From Salinibacillus aidingensis (lineage in GTDB: Bacteria; Bacillota; Bacilli; Bacillales; Alkalibacillaceae): a stretch of DNA of 64,000 nucleotides. The position numbers were made by a program, and so were the translations under genes. The stretch covers positions 434,001-498,000 of the forward strand of contig NZ_BAAADO010000003.1 in assembly GCF_039522525.1 (NCBI RefSeq). Direction: 5' to 3'. Below, piece by piece: positions 8,474-16,509 of this stretch (position 1 is the first letter of the stretch; the number at the start of each line of letters is the position of its first letter). The notes under the pieces are model-generated. The model saw nothing but the letters and a program-made list of their open reading frames with translations, searched no databases and had not been told where the DNA came from.

Positions 8474-9731
8474 AAATGCTAAGCTACGAGGAAAAGAAGG
8501 TCAATGGCAGCTTATCCTGGAAAATGGATTCATTAAAACGATAACGCAAGAAATAGTGGATAATCAAAATCATCAAATAATCAATGCGGGTGGAAGGCTC
8601 GTTCTTCCGCCTTTCATCGAACCGCATATCCATTTAGATACGACCTTAACAGCGGGTGAACCAAAATGGAATAAAAGTGGAACACTATTTGAAGGAATTG
8701 AAACCTGGGCTGAAAGAAAAAGGACTTTGAACGTTGAGGATGTAAAAATCAGGGCCGAAAAAGCTCTGAAATGGCAAGTCGCTCAAGGGATTCAGCATGT
8801 TCGTACTCATGTGGATGTAACCGATCCGGACTTAACCGCCCTGAAAGCTCTTTTGGAAGTCAAAGAGGAAATGAAAGACTTTGTGGATTTACAGCTGGTG
8901 GCTTTTCCCCAGGAAGGAATTTTATCGTATCAGAATGGGAAACAACTCCTGGAAGAGGCACTTAAAATGGGCGCCGATGTGGTTGGAGGTATACCACACT
9001 ATGAATTTACCAGGGAATATGGTGTTGAATCATTGAAGATTGCTTTTCAGTTGGCTGAAAAATACCATCGCCTGATAGATATTCACTGTGATGAAATTGA
9101 TGACGAACAATCCCGTTTTGTTGAGACAGTAGCAGCAGAGGCCCACCGGTATGGACTGGGAAGCCGGGTGACAGCCAGTCATACGACAGCTATGCACTCT
9201 TATAATGATGCTTATACTTCAAAACTTTTCAGACTCCTTAAGCTGTCGAATATGAACTTTGTTGCCAATCCTCTGGTGAATATCCACTTGCAGGGGCGGT
9301 TTGAATCCTATCCAAAGCGCCGAGGAATCACAAGAGTGAAGGAAATGCAGGAAGCAGGTATAAATGTGTGCTTTGGTCATGATGATATATTTGATCCCTG
9401 GTATCCTCTTGGGACGGGGAATATGCTGCAAGTGCTTCACATGGGCATTCATGTGACGCAATTAATGGGGTATCAGCAGATTGTGGATGCTATGGACCTC
9501 ATTACCAGCAATAGTGCTAGGACGTTAAATATTGAGGACCAGTACGGTATAGAGGAAGGAAAGCCTGCAAACCTGATTGTATTGGATGCTGGAAATGAAT
9601 ATGAAGCCATTCGAAAACAGGCAACAGTTCGTTATTCAATCCGAAATGGAAAACTCATCGCTGAGACTAAACCGAGTGACAGCAGACTAATACTGGAGAA
9701 TAATGAGGAAAAAGTAACGTTTTCAAAATAA
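8463..9731 (+). CDS. codA: Cytosine deaminase
   Basis: The 422-aa amidohydrolase-superfamily enzyme converts cytosine to uracil and ammonia. PPFIEPHIHLDTTLTAGEPKWNKSGTLFEGIE matches bacterial CodA, with metal ligands in the HxH pair. DIHCDEIDDEQ and ASHTTAMHSYN supply the further histidines and the catalytic glutamate. GHDDIFDPWYPLGTGNML near residue 305 carries the metal-binding Asp. The length and these motifs fit CodA of Gram-negative bacteria. It overlaps the permease gene and has AAAGGTGG before its ATG. Uracil formed here would enter UMP via phosphoribosyltransferase, which explains PyrR-type control. Confidence 0.92.
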   Translation: MIIKNAKLRGKEGQWQLILENGFIKTITQEIVDNQNHQIINAGGRLVLPPFIEPHIHLDTTLTAGEPKWNKSGTLFEGIETWAERKRTLNVEDVKIRAEKALKWQVAQGIQHVRTHVDVTDPDLTALKALLEVKEEMKDFVDLQLVAFPQEGILSYQNGKQLLEEALKMGADVVGGIPHYEFTREYGVESLKIAFQLAEKYHRLIDIHCDEIDDEQSRFVETVAAEAHRYGLGSRVTASHTTAMHSYNDAYTSKLFRLLKLSNMNFVANPLVNIHLQGRFESYPKRRGITRVKEMQEAGINVCFGHDDIFDPWYPLGTGNMLQVLHMGIHVTQLMGYQQIVDAMDLITSNSARTLNIEDQYGIEEGKPANLIVLDAGNEYEAIRKQATVRYSIRNGKLIAETKPSDSRLILENNEEKVTFSK

Positions 9732-9746
9732 GCATATTCTTATAAT

Positions 9747-9829
9747 GAAGAGGCTGGGATAAAGTACCTGGGCAGGCTTAAGCACCAATCTATTGTTTTT
9801 CCGAAAACACTCATGTCCCAGCCTCTTCA
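9747..9829. terminator. Long inverted repeat of the GAGGCTGGGACA class between convergent genes
   Basis: GAAGAGGCTGGGAT at 9747-9760 pairs with GTCCCAGCCTCTTC at 9815-9828, with a 54-base loop. This motif is widespread between genes in Firmicutes. It sits between convergent codA and the ABC gene and probably terminates both. A degenerate relative is at 19000-19022. Confidence 0.65.
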
Positions 9830-9834
9830 ATTTT

Positions 9835-10710
9835 TCATAGAGCGTTCTTTTTGTAATCTATTAAATATTCCAGCACTTCTTCCAAAGATAGTCTGTGGAT
9901 TTGATAGACTGTCAAGTTTTCAGTCTGTAATACAGCCTCTATGCTAGCTCTGTGATTGGTAACAATTTGCGGTGGGGAAGTTTCAAGCTTCAAAACATTA
10001 GGGTGGTGTTTCAGGTTATCTGATAACTCCGAAACCCAAATTCTTGCCCAGCTTTCATAGATGTCATCTTTATTAAAGGAATGAACGATCTTACCTGATT
10101 CCAACACCTTAATCTCATCACAAAGCTGATGAACTTCGTCAATGGTATGTGTAGCCAGAATTACACTTTTCTCTTCATGCTCCATAAACGTAAGAATATC
10201 TTCTTTCATTTTTCTTCGTGAAACAATATCTACTCCTGCTGTTGGTTCATCTAACAGAAGCAGGGATGGATGGTGACATAGAGAAAGAATAAAATCAATT
10301 TTTTTCTTTGTACCCTTTGAACATTTTTCATATTTTTCATCCAGATCAATGTCGTACCGTCTGCTTAGCTGTTCAAATTGCTCATGATCCCAGGCTGGAT
10401 ACCAGCGGGAAATCAGCTTTGCCAGTTTTCTTATTGTTAAAAAATGATACCCACTCAGCAGTTCACCTGCGTAACCGACTTGCTTCTTCCATTCGTCCTC
10501 ATTTTTTGACCAGTCCTTTCCGAAAACTTTCCCTTGTCCGGAGTCCTTTTTTAAAACCTTCATCAGCAAACGAAAAAATGTTGTTTTTCCTGAGCCATTA
10601 GCACCCACCAGTCCGGTTATCGATCCTTGTTCAACCGTCAAGTTCAGTGGACCAATCTTAAACTTCCTAAAACTTCTGGATAAATCTTTTACTTCTAAGG
10701 CATGCATCAT
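9835..10710 (-). CDS. ABC transporter ATP-binding protein (YtrB-like)
   Basis: The 291-aa nucleotide-binding subunit has Walker A GANGSGKTT, Walker B LLLLDEPTAGVD and the H-loop ATHTIDE. The signature motif is degenerate, CSKGTKKK instead of LSGGQ, as in the YtrB/EcsA-like group that travels with GntR regulators. The last 75 residues form a C-terminal extension outside the ATPase fold. Its start (ATG ATG after GGGGG) overlaps the GntR stop by 4 bp, so it is the last gene of a four-gene minus-strand operon. It presumably powers the membrane protein at 11124-11873. The substrate is unknown; relatives act in cell-envelope stress or acetoin use. Confidence 0.85.
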   Translation of the reverse strand: MMHALEVKDLSRSFRKFKIGPLNLTVEQGSITGLVGANGSGKTTFFRLLMKVLKKDSGQGKVFGKDWSKNEDEWKKQVGYAGELLSGYHFLTIRKLAKLISRWYPAWDHEQFEQLSRRYDIDLDEKYEKCSKGTKKKIDFILSLCHHPSLLLLDEPTAGVDIVSRRKMKEDILTFMEHEEKSVILATHTIDEVHQLCDEIKVLESGKIVHSFNKDDIYESWARIWVSELSDNLKHHPNVLKLETSPPQIVTNHRASIEAVLQTENLTVYQIHRLSLEEVLEYLIDYKKNAL

Positions 10711-11105
10711 AATCCCCCATTGTTAAATGTTTTGTTTACGATATTTGAAAAAATAACGTTCAATTCCTCACTCGAACAGCCCATTTGTTTTCCCTGCTGA
10801 ACCACCTTTTCAAATGCATCATGAAGAATCTGTTGTCGGGACTGACTTATTTGATTATTTTTTATTTCACGGACAAAAGTCCCTTTACCTTGAATCGTCT
10901 GAATGAAGCCATTCATTTCTAAATTTTGATATGCCCGTCTGGTGGTAATAACACTGCAGCCCAAGTCACTTGCTAAAGCCCTTATGGAAGGAAGTGGGGT
11001 CCCAGGAGGAAGCTTACCTCCCACGATAAGTGTTTTGATTTGCGTTTCGACTTGATAATATATAGGTTCTCTGCTTTCATTGGATACTTGGATAGGTATC
11101 CTCAT
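10707..11105 (-). CDS. GntR-family regulator, YtrA subfamily
   Basis: The 132-aa protein consists of a GntR winged helix (PIYYQVETQIKTLIVGGKLPPGTPLPSIRALASDLGCSVITTRRAYQNLEMNGFI, then GKGTFV) plus a short C-terminal dimerisation helix. That short length is typical of the YtrA subfamily, which lacks a large effector domain and usually represses its own ABC-transporter operon. The ATG at 11105 fits an AAGGGAG ribosome site; an in-frame GTG at 11117 would overlap that site. A near-perfect 20-bp palindrome upstream of the first gene of the operon (12407-12426) is the likely operator. Confidence 0.85.
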   Translation of the reverse strand: MRIPIQVSNESREPIYYQVETQIKTLIVGGKLPPGTPLPSIRALASDLGCSVITTRRAYQNLEMNGFIQTIQGKGTFVREIKNNQISQSRQQILHDAFEKVVQQGKQMGCSSEELNVIFSNIVNKTFNNGGL

Positions 11106-11123
11106 AGGAGAGGACACTCCCTT

Positions 11124-11873
11124 CTACAAGAAATCTTTTTTTGCCATTCGTTGTTGCAGTAATCGGTTCCAGCCATAACAGCTTGTTATCCCGACAGTCA
11201 TTGACAATAAAGCTACAGGCCATCCGACTGTTTTTACTAATCCGACGATATTCTCTGCAATTCCACTTGAGAAATATTGATAAAAAAGGATTACAGCGAT
11301 AACGATGATGGCTGCATAAATGAACGGAATGATATGAAGGGTTTTTCCACTGGTGCCGTATTCCAGAAAGGGGCTCAAACCACCTACTGCAAGCATGAAT
11401 CCAAACCACACAATCATTAATAGAATCAGTTCAGAAATTGTGAATAGGGTTAAAACGTTATCCGGTATCACAGCAATTAGGACACCTATGCTTCCAAAAA
11501 ATGCAAAGGACATCGTTAACAAAGTCAAAATCATAAATATGGTCCGACTTAATGTTAATACGGAAAGCGTAATGGGTAAGGTACGAAGCGCTGCCATTCG
11601 CTTTAAGTATGGATTTTCCTTTGCTGATTTATAGCTTAAATAAGGTTTGGACATGAAAAGTGAACTGAAAGCGGGGGCAGTACCAATAATCATAAAGTCA
11701 AGTAAATAAGGTGTTACCGAAGTGGATCTAATATTTATAATGATATTATCAGAATTCGCGAAGAAGCCCCCAAGAGCAAAGCCAAGTATACTGCTTGCCA
11801 GAAATGTAATAAAAACTGCTGTTATATTCTGTTTGTATTCATTTGTGGCGAGCCAGATTGCATCCTTCAACAA
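11124..11873 (-). CDS. ABC transporter membrane subunit (probable)
   Basis: The 249-aa polytopic membrane protein has about six hydrophobic segments, starting with ITAVFITFLASSILGFALGGFF and including LTLSRTIFMILTLLTMSFAFFG and the last TVGWPVALLSMTVGIT. I see no catalytic motif. It lies between the small membrane exporter gene and the GntR/ABC ATPase pair, all in one direction with gaps under 20 bp. The best reading is that it is the permease driven by the ATPase at 9835-10710. The family itself I do not recognise with certainty. Confidence 0.65.
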   Translation of the reverse strand: MLKDAIWLATNEYKQNITAVFITFLASSILGFALGGFFANSDNIIINIRSTSVTPYLLDFMIIGTAPAFSSLFMSKPYLSYKSAKENPYLKRMAALRTLPITLSVLTLSRTIFMILTLLTMSFAFFGSIGVLIAVIPDNVLTLFTISELILLMIVWFGFMLAVGGLSPFLEYGTSGKTLHIIPFIYAAIIVIAVILFYQYFSSGIAENIVGLVKTVGWPVALLSMTVGITSCYGWNRLLQQRMAKKDFL

Positions 11874-11890
11874 CGTTCATCACCTCTCTT

Positions 11891-12379
11891 TTATTCGGCT
11901 GGTTGAAATACATTAATAAGACCACGGTCCTCAAGATTTAAAAAGTCGATACCGTATAGGAGTAACACTGTAAAAGCAATACTCCATGTTGTAATACTTG
12001 CTGATGTCCAAATGAAGGCCTTCTTCTTTGTAGCTCCTAATGTCATGCTGATTAATGCGGTTAAATGACTGCCAACGAATAAAGGACCAAGCATAGCTAA
12101 TCCAGGCAAACCGTATTTCTTCCATATATTTTGGGCTCTCACGGAACGTTTGCTTTCTCCTTTGTCTTTATCTTCCCGGCGTCTTTTTCGCCATGATTTT
12201 ATTTGATGCACAAACATGATAACCAGAAACACCGTTACAATATTTCCGGTTAATCCGAGTAGCATAACAGATGTAATGGATAGTCCGGCTATGGAAGCAA
12301 TTGGTATGACGCCAAAGGCTTCAAAAAACGGAATAGCAGATAAAATAAATACAAGAGTATATGCCCAAAGCAATTTCAC
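11891..12379 (-). CDS. Small multidrug export family membrane protein (COG2426-type)
   Basis: The 162-aa membrane protein has AIPFFEAFGVIPIASIAGLS near its N-terminus and KYGLPGLAMLGPLFVGSHLTALISMTLGA in its second half. The latter is the conserved G-LP-LAM--P-----L-A signature of the small multidrug export (Sm_multidrug_ex) family. A basic loop (KSWRKRRREDKDKG) separates the two halves and is probably cytoplasmic. The ATG is preceded by GGGGGAAAT. It is the first gene of the GntR/ABC operon; its promoter region holds a 20-bp palindrome. The export role comes only from the family name and is weakly supported. Confidence 0.7.
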   Translation of the reverse strand: MKLLWAYTLVFILSAIPFFEAFGVIPIASIAGLSITSVMLLGLTGNIVTVFLVIMFVHQIKSWRKRRREDKDKGESKRSVRAQNIWKKYGLPGLAMLGPLFVGSHLTALISMTLGATKKKAFIWTSASITTWSIAFTVLLLYGIDFLNLEDRGLINVFQPAE

Positions 12380-12406
12380 TGATATTTCCCCCTTTAACTG
12401 TTAAGG

Positions 12407-12426
12407 TGTATATATTTATATATACA
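12407..12426 (-). promoter_or_regulatory. 20-bp palindrome, candidate YtrA-type GntR operator with promoter
   Basis: TGTATATATT/TATATATACA is symmetric except at the centre. On the minus strand a TTGATT -35 and, 17 bases later, a TATATA -10 overlap it. The site lies 28 bp before the first gene of the operon that includes the GntR regulator. Confidence 0.55.
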
Positions 12427-12596
12427 GTATAACAATAAAAAAATCAACCGAAATTAATAAAAATTCTGAAAAATATGTTAACCTCATGGCTAAAGTGAGG
12501 AAGGTTCAAGTGGAAAAGAAGGAGGGATTGATTTTTGGAGAATATTATAGGGCTGTTACTCGGCGGATTAAATTATCAGTTGCTTTAAATATGGAA

Positions 12597-12631
12597 AGGA
12601 AAAAAGGAAACATCTGCAATCATGCAGATGC
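12597..12631 (-). terminator. Terminator after the DUF3231 remnant
   Basis: On the minus strand CATCTGC-atgatt-GCAGATG is followed by TTTCCTTTTTT. The stem overlaps the end of the remnant at 12620. Confidence 0.6.
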
Positions 12632-12817
12632 TTCATCATTCTTATGCTTGATAAATTCTCCCCGATCCGCTGCATCAGGTGGACGTTCGAGCCATTCTTG
12701 GTTAATCATGATATTTGCTCCGTCCTCAGCAAATTGACCAATCTTAGCCAACTGCCTGGAATATTCTGATGTAATATCCCAGCACATAGACATGGAGATG
12801 GCTGCTCCATAATTTAT
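12620..12817 (-). pseudogene. C-terminal remnant of a DUF3231 (spore-coat-like) protein
   Basis: A 65-codon minus-strand frame reads INYGAAISMSMCWDITSEYS, then RQLAKIGQFAEDGANIMINQ, then EWLERPPDAADRGEF. The segments YGAA.S.SM, AEDGANIMI and WLE.PP.A.DR match the conserved C-terminal third of DUF3231 proteins (usually about 170 residues per domain, often two domains). A GAGGAGG lies exactly 6 bases before an in-frame ATA where a start codon would be expected. The first in-frame ATG is at 12793 without its own ribosome site. So this is either a truncated gene whose start codon decayed or a short protein using a rare start. It is too short for most ORF callers. Confidence 0.55.
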
Positions 12818-12941
12818 GGATGTCCTCCTCTTTTATAGGTATTTTTTACAGTTTAAATTGCCATTATCCATCCAAATAAGAAGCAAAAAACATTAAAACA
12901 TGAAAGCTATTGTGGCCAAAAAAATTCTATAAAAATAGTCA

Positions 12942-12970
12942 TTGACATCTCTACAGAAGGGGAGTAGATT
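12942..12970 (+). promoter_or_regulatory. Sigma-A promoter of the KtrB-like gene
   Basis: Consensus TTGACA (12942-12947), a 17-bp spacer and TAGATT (12965-12970), about 55 bp before the start codon. Confidence 0.65.
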
Positions 12971-13026
12971 TTACTAGTAATAACAAATCAATCTCATATT
13001 TTACTTCTATTGAGGGGACGGTTCTT

Positions 13027-14373
13027 TTGTTTATGTATCGAAAAATAAATCTATCAGCTGCTCAAAGTATTGCGTTATTTTATGTCTTTGCAGTTATGGT
13101 ATCGATTAGTTTGCTCAGTTTACCATTTGCCTTAAAACCCGGGGTAAATTGGAGCTTTGTAGATCTCCTTTTTACAGCAGTTAGTGCGGTAAGTGTTACT
13201 GGGCTTTCCGTTGTATCCATTGTTGACACATTAAGTACACCAGGAATCTTTATTTTGTTGTTTATCCTGCAGTTTGGCGGAATTGGAATTATGACCTTGG
13301 GCACTTTTTTGTGGTTATTAATAGGGAAAAAGATCGGGCTTAAAGAAAGACAGCTTATAAAAACAGATCAGAACCAGTCTACATTTTCAGGTCTGGTTAA
13401 TCTGATGAAACAAATACTGCTCCTCATCTTAATGATTGAAATGTTTGGTGCTATTATATTAGGAACTTATTTTCTTACCTATTTTGATACATGGCAGGAA
13501 GCTTATTTACAGGGGCTGTTTGCTTCAGTCAGTGCTACAACAAATGCTGGATTTGATATTACTGGAAGCTCCCTGGTTCCTTTTGCTCAGGATTATTTTG
13601 TTCAGTTTATAAATATTATTTTATTAACACTGGGAGCAATAGGGTTTCCGGTACTCATCGAACTAAAGGAATATATAAGAAATAGAGATCGGAACTACGG
13701 ATCTCACTTTTCCCTGTATACGAAATTAACAACCGTTACCTTTTTTTCATTAATGGTTGTAGGTACAGTTATGATTATACTGTTTGAATTTAATCATTTC
13801 TTTGCAGGGAAAAGCTGGCATGAGTCTTTTTTCTATGCATTTTTTCAGTCATCCACAACTAGGAATGGCGGATTATCCACCATGGATGTCAGTCAGTTTT
13901 CTAATGCGACATTATTGGGAATATGCTTTTTAATGTTTATCGGGGCTTCTCCCAGTTCAGTTGGAGGTGGGATAAGAACAACGACTTTTGCTGTCATTGT
14001 ATTGATGATTATCTCATTTGCGAGGGGACAAAAAGGATTAAAAGTATTTAAACGGGAGGTACATGAAGAAGATATCAGAAAGTCAGTTGTTGTCACTTTT
14101 CTGGCTTTAACATTGTGCTTTACAGCAATCATGATACTGGCAAAAACGGAAAATTTTACTATGATGCAGATCCTGTTTGAAGTAAGCTCTGCATTTGGTA
14201 CGACCGGTTTGTCCATGGGTATAACTCCTGAATTAAGTATGATTGGTAAAATTGTGATTATCGCATTGATGTTTTTAGGGAGAATTGGCATTTTAACATT
14301 CTTATTTTTATTTAGTAGAAGTAAACGGGAGGCAGCATACCATTATCCAAAAGAACCACTGATTGTTGGATAA
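13027..14373 (+). CDS. ktrB: Potassium uptake channel subunit KtrB (TrkH/Ktr superfamily)
   Basis: The 448-aa membrane protein has four M1-P-M2 repeats. The selectivity-filter segments are visible as SAVSVTGLS, SATTNAGFD, SSTTRNGGLS and SAFGTTGLS, each with the key Gly. The third is followed by ASPSSVGGGIRTTTFAV, the loop and positively charged residue typical of KtrB. It takes up potassium (coupled to sodium) with a cytosolic RCK partner KtrA/KtrC, which is not in this window. The start is a TTG at 13027, with GAGGGGA 8 bases upstream; the ATG at 13033 would be rather far from that site. Potassium uptake is the first response to salt stress, matching the betaine genes further on. Confidence 0.88.
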   Translation: MFMYRKINLSAAQSIALFYVFAVMVSISLLSLPFALKPGVNWSFVDLLFTAVSAVSVTGLSVVSIVDTLSTPGIFILLFILQFGGIGIMTLGTFLWLLIGKKIGLKERQLIKTDQNQSTFSGLVNLMKQILLLILMIEMFGAIILGTYFLTYFDTWQEAYLQGLFASVSATTNAGFDITGSSLVPFAQDYFVQFINIILLTLGAIGFPVLIELKEYIRNRDRNYGSHFSLYTKLTTVTFFSLMVVGTVMIILFEFNHFFAGKSWHESFFYAFFQSSTTRNGGLSTMDVSQFSNATLLGICFLMFIGASPSSVGGGIRTTTFAVIVLMIISFARGQKGLKVFKREVHEEDIRKSVVVTFLALTLCFTAIMILAKTENFTMMQILFEVSSAFGTTGLSMGITPELSMIGKIVIIALMFLGRIGILTFLFLFSRSKREAAYHYPKEPLIVG

Positions 14374-14644
14374 TCAAGAAGGGGGATAAGGAGAAAGAGG
14401 TATGTATCCATAAACATTTATGGTTGCATGCCTTTTTACATTTAAAGATTGGCACCTTATCCGATTAAGTTGATATTCCTTTCTAATACTCTTATTTTTT
14501 CATTTCATAGCTAGCGTGATGTTCAATATCCGTACTCTATATGAAATAATGCAGAAATTTTTTGAAAACTGGGGAAATAACCGTTTAAATATTCTAAATT
14601 CTGTACATGCTAGGTAAAAATAAAAAAATTAAGAGGTGTTTGAA

Positions 14645-15811
14645 TTGAAAAAATCTATGTTTCTCAGTTTCCTGGGAATATTTGTTGTCCTGGGAATTGT
14701 CGTTATAGTAAATGTAATGAATAATGAACAGACGAATGATAATGCAGAAACGGATGGACAGACTCAGACTGAGGATCCGTATAATCAGGATGCTGTTGAA
14801 GTGTCAGAGGAATCAATTGAGGTTACGGCCACCGATGATGGCAAAATAACAGCCAATAACTTATTTATTCCATGGACGATTAACAAAAACGGAGGAACCT
14901 TCTATCTGAGTCAGCGGGAAGGATCTGTTATTGAAATTAACGGGGAATTAGGTCTGGTAGAAGTGCAGGATGTTCAAGTATCCGAGAATATTCTTCATGA
15001 AGGACAAGGTGGATTTCTTGGCTTTGCACTCGATCCGAACTTTAAGGAGACAAACAGGGCGTATGCCTACCATACCTACTCTAAAAATGGAGAGGTTCTA
15101 AATCGCATTGTCTCTTTAACATTAAAAGATAACACTTGGGAGGAAGAAAATGTTCTTCTGGAAAACATCCCTGGTGGAGAAGTAAATAATGGCGGAAGAC
15201 TGAAAATTGGTCCGGATGGCTTTCTTTATGCAACTACTGGAGATACAGGACAGGCGGAGTTAGCACAGAATCTGGACAATTTGGCAGGGAAAATCTTACG
15301 GATGAATCTAGAAGGAGAAGTTCCACAGGATAATCCATTTGAGAATTCGTACGTCTATTCCTATGGTCATCGAAATTCTCAGGGACTTGCCTGGGATGAA
15401 CAAGGAAATCTTTATAGCTCTGAGCATGGTGAAGATGGCCATGATGAGATTAACCTGATTGAAGCAGGTCAGAATTATGGATGGCCGGAAATTACTGGAA
15501 ATGAGGAAGAATCCGGGATGAAGGCACCTGTTGCTCATTCAGGTGAAGATACCTGGGCACCAGCCGGAATGGCCTATTCTGATGGTCGACTATATGTAGC
15601 ATCTTTGGCAGGCAAGCAGATATTCACCTATGACATCGAAAGCAGTGAAACGACTGAATTCTATGACGAAGCAGGTAGACTGCGCGATGTACTGGTTGAA
15701 AATGGAAGTATCTTTACGATAACTAGCAATAATGACCAATATGGTGAACCAACAGCCAAAGATGACCGATTATTACAGCTTTCCTTAACCAAAGAGGTTT
15801 CCGCTGATTAA
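14645..15811 (+). CDS. PQQ-dependent sugar dehydrogenase (GSDH/YliI-like aldose dehydrogenase)
   Basis: The 388-aa protein has an N-terminal hydrophobic anchor (MFLSFLGIFVVLGIVVIVNVM) and an acidic linker. A six-bladed beta-propeller follows. GSDH motifs are GQGGFLGFALDPNF, VNNGGRLKIGPDGFLYATTGD (with the catalytic-region Gly/Asp), SYGHRNSQGLAWD and SSEHGEDGHDEINLI..GQNYGWP. The family oxidises aldoses with PQQ outside the cytoplasm. The start is the TTG at 14645 with GAGGTG 6 bases upstream; an in-frame GTG at 14636 lies within that site. No PQQ biosynthesis genes are in the window. A second quinoprotein lies across the repeat block at 16510-18786. Confidence 0.82.
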   Translation: MKKSMFLSFLGIFVVLGIVVIVNVMNNEQTNDNAETDGQTQTEDPYNQDAVEVSEESIEVTATDDGKITANNLFIPWTINKNGGTFYLSQREGSVIEINGELGLVEVQDVQVSENILHEGQGGFLGFALDPNFKETNRAYAYHTYSKNGEVLNRIVSLTLKDNTWEEENVLLENIPGGEVNNGGRLKIGPDGFLYATTGDTGQAELAQNLDNLAGKILRMNLEGEVPQDNPFENSYVYSYGHRNSQGLAWDEQGNLYSSEHGEDGHDEINLIEAGQNYGWPEITGNEEESGMKAPVAHSGEDTWAPAGMAYSDGRLYVASLAGKQIFTYDIESSETTEFYDEAGRLRDVLVENGSIFTITSNNDQYGEPTAKDDRLLQLSLTKEVSAD

Positions 15812-15828
15812 TGAAACGATGAAAAGGG

Positions 15829-15868
15829 AAAAGGTAATCGCCCCTATAAGGGAACGATTACCTTTTTT
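15829..15868 (+). terminator. Terminator of the sugar dehydrogenase gene
   Basis: AAAAGGTAATCG...CGATTACCTTTTTT, a 12-bp stem 17 bp after the stop codon. The distal arm is followed directly by the repeat region. Confidence 0.88.
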
Positions 15869-15870
15869 CG

Positions 15871-16088
15871 TCTGGCTCCAGCGCCCGGCGACTAGCGAGA
15901 CTTCCTTCACCTCCGTCCGATAAGTCAACATCGACTCACACAGTTCGTCGTGTTTCCTTTTCCGCGTGTTAACTGGCTGTAAGACCCCTGTTAGAAATAA
16001 GTGAGGGTCAACAGCCCGTAGACACCCGATTTGTTCAACTAACAATCAGTGGGGGATGCCCCCCACTGATTGAAGTTTCACTTTATCT
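15871..16088 (+). repeat. Dispersed repeats: GTCTGGCTCCAGCGCC-type sequence followed by two-hairpin element, copy A
   Basis: Positions 15871-15966 (TCTGGCTCCAGCGCC, TCCGATAAGTCAACATCGAC) resemble intergenic repeats common in Bacillaceae. From about 15967 to 16085 lies an element also found at 25000-25146. It has hairpin 1 (GGCTGT...ACAGCC with inner GACCCT/AGGGTC), the link GTTCAACTAAC, hairpin 2 (AATCAGTGGGGG-atg-CCCCCCACTGATT) and the invariant end GAAGTTTCACTTTAT. No coding potential is convincing in any frame. Confidence 0.75.
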
Positions 16089-16123
16089 CCTCCGGCTCAG
16101 TCCAGTCCGTACGTCGCTAATAA

Positions 16124-16507
16124 GAAAAGCGGAGGCGACCGTTTAGGCCCGACGGCATAAGCAGAATATCCGGAGTGGCCGCTTTTTGGCCATGTAGGGT
16201 ATTCTGCTTATGACCGCTTGGGCTTGGGAGCCGCAGCTGGACAGAGAAAAGCGGAGGCGACTGTTCAGGTCATGCGGGATAAGACGAAGTCATGTAGTGG
16301 CATGGGTTTGGCCACGGAATGGCTTTGGCTTATATCCGCCTTGACCTAGGAGCCGCAGCTGGACAAGAAAAGCGGAGGCGCCCGTTTAGGCCCGACAACT
16401 TAAGCAGAATATCCGTAGTGGCTGCTTTTTGGCCATGTAGGGTATTCTGCTTATGACCGCTTGGGGGCCTGGGAGGAGCAGCTGGATAAACGGGCGCTTC
16501 CGCCTTT
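16124..16507. repeat. Three tandem ~121-bp structured repeat units with terminal inverted repeat
   Basis: Units begin GAAAAGCGGAGGCG at 16124, 16246 and 16367 and each ends AGCTGGA(C/T)A. Units 1 and 3 contain the long hairpin CATAAGCAGAATATCC...GGTATTCTGCTTATG (unit 3 has TTAAGCAGAATATCC), with inner GTGGCC/GGCCAT. Unit 2 has a different hairpin, GGATAAG...CTTATATCC with GTGGC/GCCAC. Unit 3 is bounded by 21-bp arms: AAAAGCGGAGGCGCCCGTTTA at 16369-16389 and its near-complement at 16487-16507. It lies between two convergent quinoprotein genes. Confidence 0.8.
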
Positions 16508-16509
16508 GT

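Noticed and set aside
12486..12737. Plus-strand 83-codon open frame
   Set aside because: It overlaps the DUF3231 remnant on the other strand, whose protein motifs are recognisable; no ribosome site is visible here.
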